Assembly: GCA_000432515.1 (NCBI GenBank)
Contig: HF995995.1
Coordinates: 48,121 to 75,860 of the forward strand
Direction of reading: 5' to 3'
Length of the DNA stretch: 27,740 nt
Origin: Bacteroides sp. CAG:545
GTDB lineage: Bacteria > Bacteroidota > Bacteroidia > Bacteroidales > UBA932
Below the pieces are notes generated by a model that searched no databases, was not told the DNA's origin, and was given only the letters and a program-made list of their open reading frames with translations. Positions within the stretch are counted from its first letter, which is position 1, and each line of letters begins with the position of its first letter. Of this stretch, positions 24,405 through 27,740 are shown piece after piece. Both the position numbers and the translations under genes were made by a program.

Positions 24405-24600
24405 CAAAGGTGCAGCCGGGCAGGCGGCCAGCCGCGGCGGACGTGGCCGGCCCACGGCCTCGGGAAGTGGGAGGTGCCTGCCGGATACAAGTTCTCGCGC
24501 GAGCGAGGACGCAGGAGACGGTAGGAGGGCCGAACGGAGCGAAGCGGAGTGAGTTCCGTCGCGGCTGCCTGTCTGCCGATGTGGCACTCAGATAGGTGTC
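24405..24600 (+). other. Very GC-rich, highly structured non-coding element
   Basis: Immediately after the AT-rich cassette lies about 190 bases of strikingly GC-rich sequence. Bases 24419-24441 pair with 24555-24577 over 23 positions. As plus-strand RNA there is one mismatch and three G-U wobbles; on the minus strand those wobbles would be A-C mismatches. Inside are CGTGG/CCACG (24442-24446 with 24452-24456) and GTTCTCG/CGAGGAC (24491-24497 with 24504-24510), again with a wobble that fits the plus strand. The short frames across it look like noise. It may be a structured RNA or the end of a mobile or recombined segment. I do not recognise a known family. Confidence 0.55.
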
Positions 24601-24618
24601 AATGAGTTAGCTGATGTT

Positions 24619-24636
24619 TGTGGAAAATGTTGATAA
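24619..24636 (+). promoter_or_regulatory. Two abutting DnaA-box-like 9-mers upstream of nrdD
   Basis: TGTGGAAAA (24619-24627) and TGTTGATAA (24628-24636) each differ by one base from TGTGGATAA, the DnaA box. They lie in the same orientation with no spacer, 18 bases before the -33 box of the nrdD promoter. Whether DnaA binds is unknown; the match could be chance in AT-rich sequence. Confidence 0.35.
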
Positions 24637-24654
24637 CTTTTCCGGTCGAGATGC

Positions 24655-24685
24655 TTTGATAAGGAGAAGGGATTTTATAATTTTG
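24655..24685 (+). promoter_or_regulatory. nrdD promoter, perfect Bacteroidota -33/-7
   Basis: TTTG (24655-24658), 19 bases, then TAATTTTG (24678-24685), an exact consensus match. Transcription would start around 24690-24693, leaving a leader of about 150 bases before the nrdD ATG. Confidence 0.72.
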
Positions 24686-24691
24686 TAGGTC

Positions 24692-24842
24692 CAGTCCGGA
24701 ATGTCCGGAGAGAACTTTTTAGTTTTGATTTTTTCTAAACAAACTACATGTCTGGCTGTCAGACGTTTGCCTTCAAAATGGTAAACTTTCTGGTAAAAAC
24801 GGCATTGCAGGCGTTTAGAATGGCATAAATCGACGTGTTATT
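24692..24842 (+). promoter_or_regulatory. Long structured 5' leader of nrdD
   Basis: The untranslated leader holds a 5'-proximal hairpin TCCGGA-ATG-TCCGGA (24695-24709) followed by a T-rich run (24715-24734). Two hairpins then abut: GTCTG/CAGAC (24750-24764) and GTTTGCC/GGTAAAC (24765-24786). A weaker AAACG/CGTTT pair lies at 24797-24816. It lacks the recognisable boxes of an adenosylcobalamin riboswitch. It could be a cis-regulatory RNA for the anaerobic reductase; the structures are by eye. Confidence 0.4.
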
Positions 24843-27044
24843 ATGGATGTTTACAAGACAAACGGCTCCTACGAGGAGTATGACAGAGAAAAACTTATCA
24901 AAGGTATTCATGAAGCTTACAAGACAGCAGGAGAGGTTTGCCCGGAAGCAGTGGTGGTTTCCATTGTCGATAACCTGTATATCTACGACAAGATAGCCAG
25001 CAAGGAGATCCGTCGTCAGGTGGAAGAGTCATTGATGTCCATTAACAAGAAGGTGGCGCTCGCGTACATCGAGAAATTCGATGCCGGAATGGACTTGCGC
25101 AAGAAACGCGACTTCATCCGTGACTACATCAAGGCCTCGAACGCGGCTACCGGCTCCAAGTTTGATGCCAATGCCAATGTCACCCGCAAGAATATCGTGA
25201 CCCTCGGTCAGGAACTCTACAAGGAGAACAACATCAAGCAGAACCGCTATATCATGAAGGACAAGATCAAGGCGATGTACAGCAGGCGTCTTGCCGAACA
25301 GTATATCGAAGACCTTGAGAGCCATGTCCTCTACAAACACGACGAGAGCGGCACACCGGGATATCCGTATTGCGTGGCCATCACGATGTATCCGTTCCTC
25401 GAGAGCGGACTGAGGGAACTTGGAGGCGTTTCCGTCGCCCCGACTGACCTCAAATCATTCTGCGGCGAGTTCATCAACCTCGTATATTCGATTTCATCTC
25501 AGTTCATGGGTGCAGTCGCAACTCCTGAATTCCTGATGTATTTCGACTATTTCATCAGAAAAGACTACGGCGAGAACTATCTCGAGCGCCTGGATGAAGT
25601 AGTGGAGAACAATGTAAAGCAGCGCACGCTCGTAAAAGTCATTGACAACTATTTCCAGCAGGTCGTGCACTCGATGAATATGCCTGCCGGCAACCGCGGC
25701 TATCAGACCGTTTTCTGGAACATCGGCTATTTCGACCAGCCATACTTCAAGGGAGTGTTCGGCGATTTCCGCTTCCCGGACGGCACTGCGCCCAAATGGG
25801 AGACATTGTCCTGGCTCCAGAAACATTTCATGAACTGGTTCAATGAAGAGAGGAACAATTATATCCTCACATTCCCGGTCGAGACGATGGCGCTTCTGAC
25901 CGACGGCGGTGATGATTATGCGGACAAGGAATATGCTGATTTCACAGCGGAAATGTGGTCTAAAGGTCACAGTTTCTTCTGCTACATCTCCAACAGCCCG
26001 GACAGCCTCTCAAGCTGCTGCCGCCTCCGTAACTCATTGAAGGACCTGGACAATACCGATGAGGAGCACAACCATACGACACACCAGTACTCGATGGGTA
26101 CAGCATCGGTGGCCACAGGTTCAAAATCCGTGATGACCATTAACCTGAACCGTCTTATCCAGATCGCGACAAGGAAATTCTTCAGGGAGACACAAGGAGT
26201 GGAACTGCCTGACGGCCAGCCAATTCCTAAGATATTGAAATACGACAGACACGAACTGTACAGATGCATTGACGAGGAAATCAGCGAAATGACCTCCCGC
26301 GTGCACAAATATCAGACAGCCTTCAACGAGATTATCCTCGATTTCCTCAAGGCGGACATGCTCGACGTCTATAAGGCCGGCTTCATCGATATGCGCAAGC
26401 AGTATCTGACCATCGGAGTCAATGGATTGACAGACGCAGCCGAGTTCCTCGGATTGACAATATCCCCTAACGAGGAGTACAAGGAGTTCGTGAATACGAT
26501 TCTGGAGACCATCAATATTTCCAACCGCAAGGACAAGACCCGCGACACCATGTTCAACACCGAGTTCGTCCCGGGAGAGAACCTTTCCGGAAAGAACTAC
26601 AAATGGGACAAGAAGGACGGATTCTTCGTATCGCCTGAGCACAATATGTACAGCTCGTACTTCTACAATCCTGAGGATGACAAGCTTTCGATGATCGACA
26701 AGTTCAAGCTCCACGGAGAGGACTATGTGAAGTATCTGGACGGCGGTTCGGCCCTGCACATGAACATAGCAGAGCACCTCAGCAAGGAGCAGTACAGGCA
26801 GCTGCTCAATGTCGCTGCCCACTATGGCACGAACTATTTCACATTCAACTGCCGCAACACCGTCTGCAACGACTGCGGCTACATCAGCAAGGATACATTG
26901 ACAGTCTGCCCTAAATGCGGCAGCCGGAATCTGGACTACCTTACCCGTGTCATCGGCTATCTGAAGCGCGTTTCGTCATTCAGCGAGATGCGTCAGGAAG
27001 AGGCGCGCCACCGTTTCTATGCCGGGGAGGAAGGTCAATGCTGA
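24843..27044 (+). CDS. nrdD: Anaerobic (class III) ribonucleoside-triphosphate reductase
   Basis: This 733-residue protein starts with an ATP-cone (about 1-90, YDREKLIKGIHEAY), the allosteric nucleotide site. The central domain includes SCCRLRNSL, with the active-site cysteine region. Near the C-terminus are the zinc cysteines CNDCGY and CPKCGS, then the glycyl-radical loop RVIGYLKR with Gly705 as the radical site. It reduces ribonucleoside triphosphates to deoxy forms under anaerobic conditions and needs NrdG for activation. The stop overlaps the nrdG start (ATGCTGA), implying coupled translation. The domain order and length are those of a complete enzyme. Confidence 0.97.
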   Translation: MDVYKTNGSYEEYDREKLIKGIHEAYKTAGEVCPEAVVVSIVDNLYIYDKIASKEIRRQVEESLMSINKKVALAYIEKFDAGMDLRKKRDFIRDYIKASNAATGSKFDANANVTRKNIVTLGQELYKENNIKQNRYIMKDKIKAMYSRRLAEQYIEDLESHVLYKHDESGTPGYPYCVAITMYPFLESGLRELGGVSVAPTDLKSFCGEFINLVYSISSQFMGAVATPEFLMYFDYFIRKDYGENYLERLDEVVENNVKQRTLVKVIDNYFQQVVHSMNMPAGNRGYQTVFWNIGYFDQPYFKGVFGDFRFPDGTAPKWETLSWLQKHFMNWFNEERNNYILTFPVETMALLTDGGDDYADKEYADFTAEMWSKGHSFFCYISNSPDSLSSCCRLRNSLKDLDNTDEEHNHTTHQYSMGTASVATGSKSVMTINLNRLIQIATRKFFRETQGVELPDGQPIPKILKYDRHELYRCIDEEISEMTSRVHKYQTAFNEIILDFLKADMLDVYKAGFIDMRKQYLTIGVNGLTDAAEFLGLTISPNEEYKEFVNTILETINISNRKDKTRDTMFNTEFVPGENLSGKNYKWDKKDGFFVSPEHNMYSSYFYNPEDDKLSMIDKFKLHGEDYVKYLDGGSALHMNIAEHLSKEQYRQLLNVAAHYGTNYFTFNCRNTVCNDCGYISKDTLTVCPKCGSRNLDYLTRVIGYLKRVSSFSEMRQEEARHRFYAGEEGQC

Positions 27045-27550
27045 AGTACGTTCCTCAGATGACGAGCGTTGTGATGGAGGAAATACCCGATAGAGTGACG
27101 TTGGCAGTGGACATTTCGAACTGTACTGGACTTTGTGAGGGATGCCATTCTCCATTTCTGCGCGGCGATGTCGGCGAGGAACTTACGCCGGATGTCGTGG
27201 ACAGGCTGATAGGCGACAATTTCGGCGTGAACTGCTTCCTGCTGCTCGGTGAGGGCAATGACTGCAAGGCACTGACGGATATCGCATCGTATGTGAAGCG
27301 TGCCCATCAGTCTCTCGAGTTGGCCTTGTATTCCGGCAGGGAGACGGTCGAGGATGACATCTTTGACATTTTCGATTACGTGAAGGTAGGGCCTTACCGC
27401 CCGTCATGCGGTCCGCTGAACAGCCGTACTACCAACCAGAGGCTGTATAAAGTGAAGCACGGCAGCACCCTCACGGACGGAAAATCCTACACTCTCGAAG
27501 ACATCACCTCCCGTTTCTGGCACAAAGGCATTGACCCGTCAGCGCATTGA
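27038..27550 (+). CDS. nrdG: Anaerobic ribonucleotide reductase activating protein (radical SAM)
   Basis: This 170-residue protein begins MLKYVPQMTSVVMEEIPDRV at an ATG overlapping the nrdD stop by 7 bases; a longer in-frame start inside nrdD (26915) is rejected. The motif NCTGLCEGCHSP provides the CxxxCxxC (Cys29, 33, 36) ligands of the radical-SAM 4Fe-4S cluster. NrdG uses SAM to install the glycyl radical on NrdD. It is slightly different from E. coli NrdG in lacking the longer N-terminal extension; the size is near normal for Bacteroidota. It is followed 29 bases later by a CYTH-domain gene. Confidence 0.95.
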   Translation: MLKYVPQMTSVVMEEIPDRVTLAVDISNCTGLCEGCHSPFLRGDVGEELTPDVVDRLIGDNFGVNCFLLLGEGNDCKALTDIASYVKRAHQSLELALYSGRETVEDDIFDIFDYVKVGPYRPSCGPLNSRTTNQRLYKVKHGSTLTDGKSYTLEDITSRFWHKGIDPSAH

Positions 27551-27579
27551 GTACATTGACATAAATCCTATCTGAAATC

Positions 27580-27740
27580 ATGGCACTGGAAATCGAAAGA
27601 AAGTTCAAGGTGACAGGGGAGTTCAAGTCCCTTGCGAAATCGTCGTCTCATATCTGCCAGGGCTATCTGTGCGCCGATGGCGTCAGAACCGTGCGTGTCA
27701 GGCTGCGTGACGACAAGGGCTACCTTACGATCAAGGGAAA
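27580..27740 (+). CDS. CYTH-domain protein, N-terminal part (cut by window edge)
   Basis: From the ATG at 27580 the frame reads MALEIERKFKVTGEFK and continues, open, to the window edge (53 full codons). EIERKF is the ExExK-type signature that opens CYTH domains, and RTVRVRLRDDKGYLTIKGK follows with the alternating basic residues that line the tunnel. Members are triphosphate hydrolases or class IV adenylate cyclases. The function cannot be told from this fragment. It is probably co-transcribed with nrdDG. Confidence 0.85.
   Translation, partial: MALEIERKFKVTGEFKSLAKSSSHICQGYLCADGVRTVRVRLRDDKGYLTIKG

Noticed and set aside
24494..24503. CTCGCGCGAG palindrome as a separate operator site
   Set aside because: It lies within a longer hairpin of the GC-rich element, which explains it better.
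24390..24595. Short frames on both strands through the GC-rich element
   Set aside because: They are Pro/Arg/Gly/Ala-rich, without start context or family resemblance; GC-rich sequence has few stops.
24405..24842. Possible tRNA or tmRNA as an integration site at the right edge of the cassette
   Set aside because: No cloverleaf, T-loop GGTTCRA-type motif or CCA end was found, and no integrase gene lies nearby.
24692..24842. Adenosylcobalamin riboswitch for nrdD
   Set aside because: The conserved B12-box GCCACTG-type sequence is absent.
26121..26822. Long minus-strand reading frame (233 codons) opposite nrdD
   Set aside because: It lies wholly inside a well-recognised nrdD and its translation shows no family signature; an effect of codon usage on the opposite strand.

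Overview
This window reads as chromosomal DNA of an anaerobic member of the Bacteroidota, most likely Bacteroidales. Three things support that. The gene families are typical of the group: an ExbB/membrane protein/ExbD/ExbD cluster, a large 'putative porin', a secreted M13 peptidase lipoprotein, and an RHS-type N-terminal protein. Many genes are preceded by a Bacteroidota promoter (TTTG-like box, 19-21 bases, TAnnTTTG), and Shine-Dalgarno sequences are generally not obvious. An oxygen-sensitive class III ribonucleotide reductase (nrdD-nrdG) is present. No rRNA, tRNA, CRISPR array, integrase or transposase was seen.

Layout, left to right. Bases 1-7249 are all on the minus strand: the 5' part of asnS (cut by the window edge), an ExbB/ExbD energy-transducing cluster ending in a clear terminator, a dprA-tatD-ansA cluster, and queA with its own terminator. 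Bases 7351-11507 are a plus-strand run: NUDIX hydrolase, pyrE, an SRPBCC-like protein, an RsmF-like RNA methyltransferase and a TPR protein. It meets a minus-strand YczE-type membrane protein stop-to-stop. An M13 peptidase lipoprotein and an FtsX-like permease follow on the plus strand. The permease overlaps, tail to tail, a minus-strand MltF-like lytic transglycosylase, which lies downstream of a large outer-membrane porin gene and phoH.

Bases 20600-24840 form the accessory part. Three tandem hairpin repeats plus a half copy (20752-20918) sit beside an AT-richer two-gene cassette (21026-24404). The first gene is an RHS-type N-terminal protein that ends where YD repeats would normally begin. 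The second, overlapping it by 14 bases, is an unrecognised secreted or membrane-anchored protein with a WG-repeat-like segment. The cassette is followed at once by a very GC-rich element of about 200 bases (24405-24600) that can fold into a long stem. Its G-U wobbles suit a plus-strand RNA.

The right end returns to core genes: nrdD and nrdG (overlapping), then the start of a CYTH-domain protein. Upstream of nrdD are a perfect Bacteroidota promoter, two abutting DnaA-box-like 9-mers and a leader of about 150 bases with several hairpins. The most unusual material is the 20.6-24.8 kb segment, the nrdD leader, and two places where a terminator T-tract doubles as the -33 box of the next gene.
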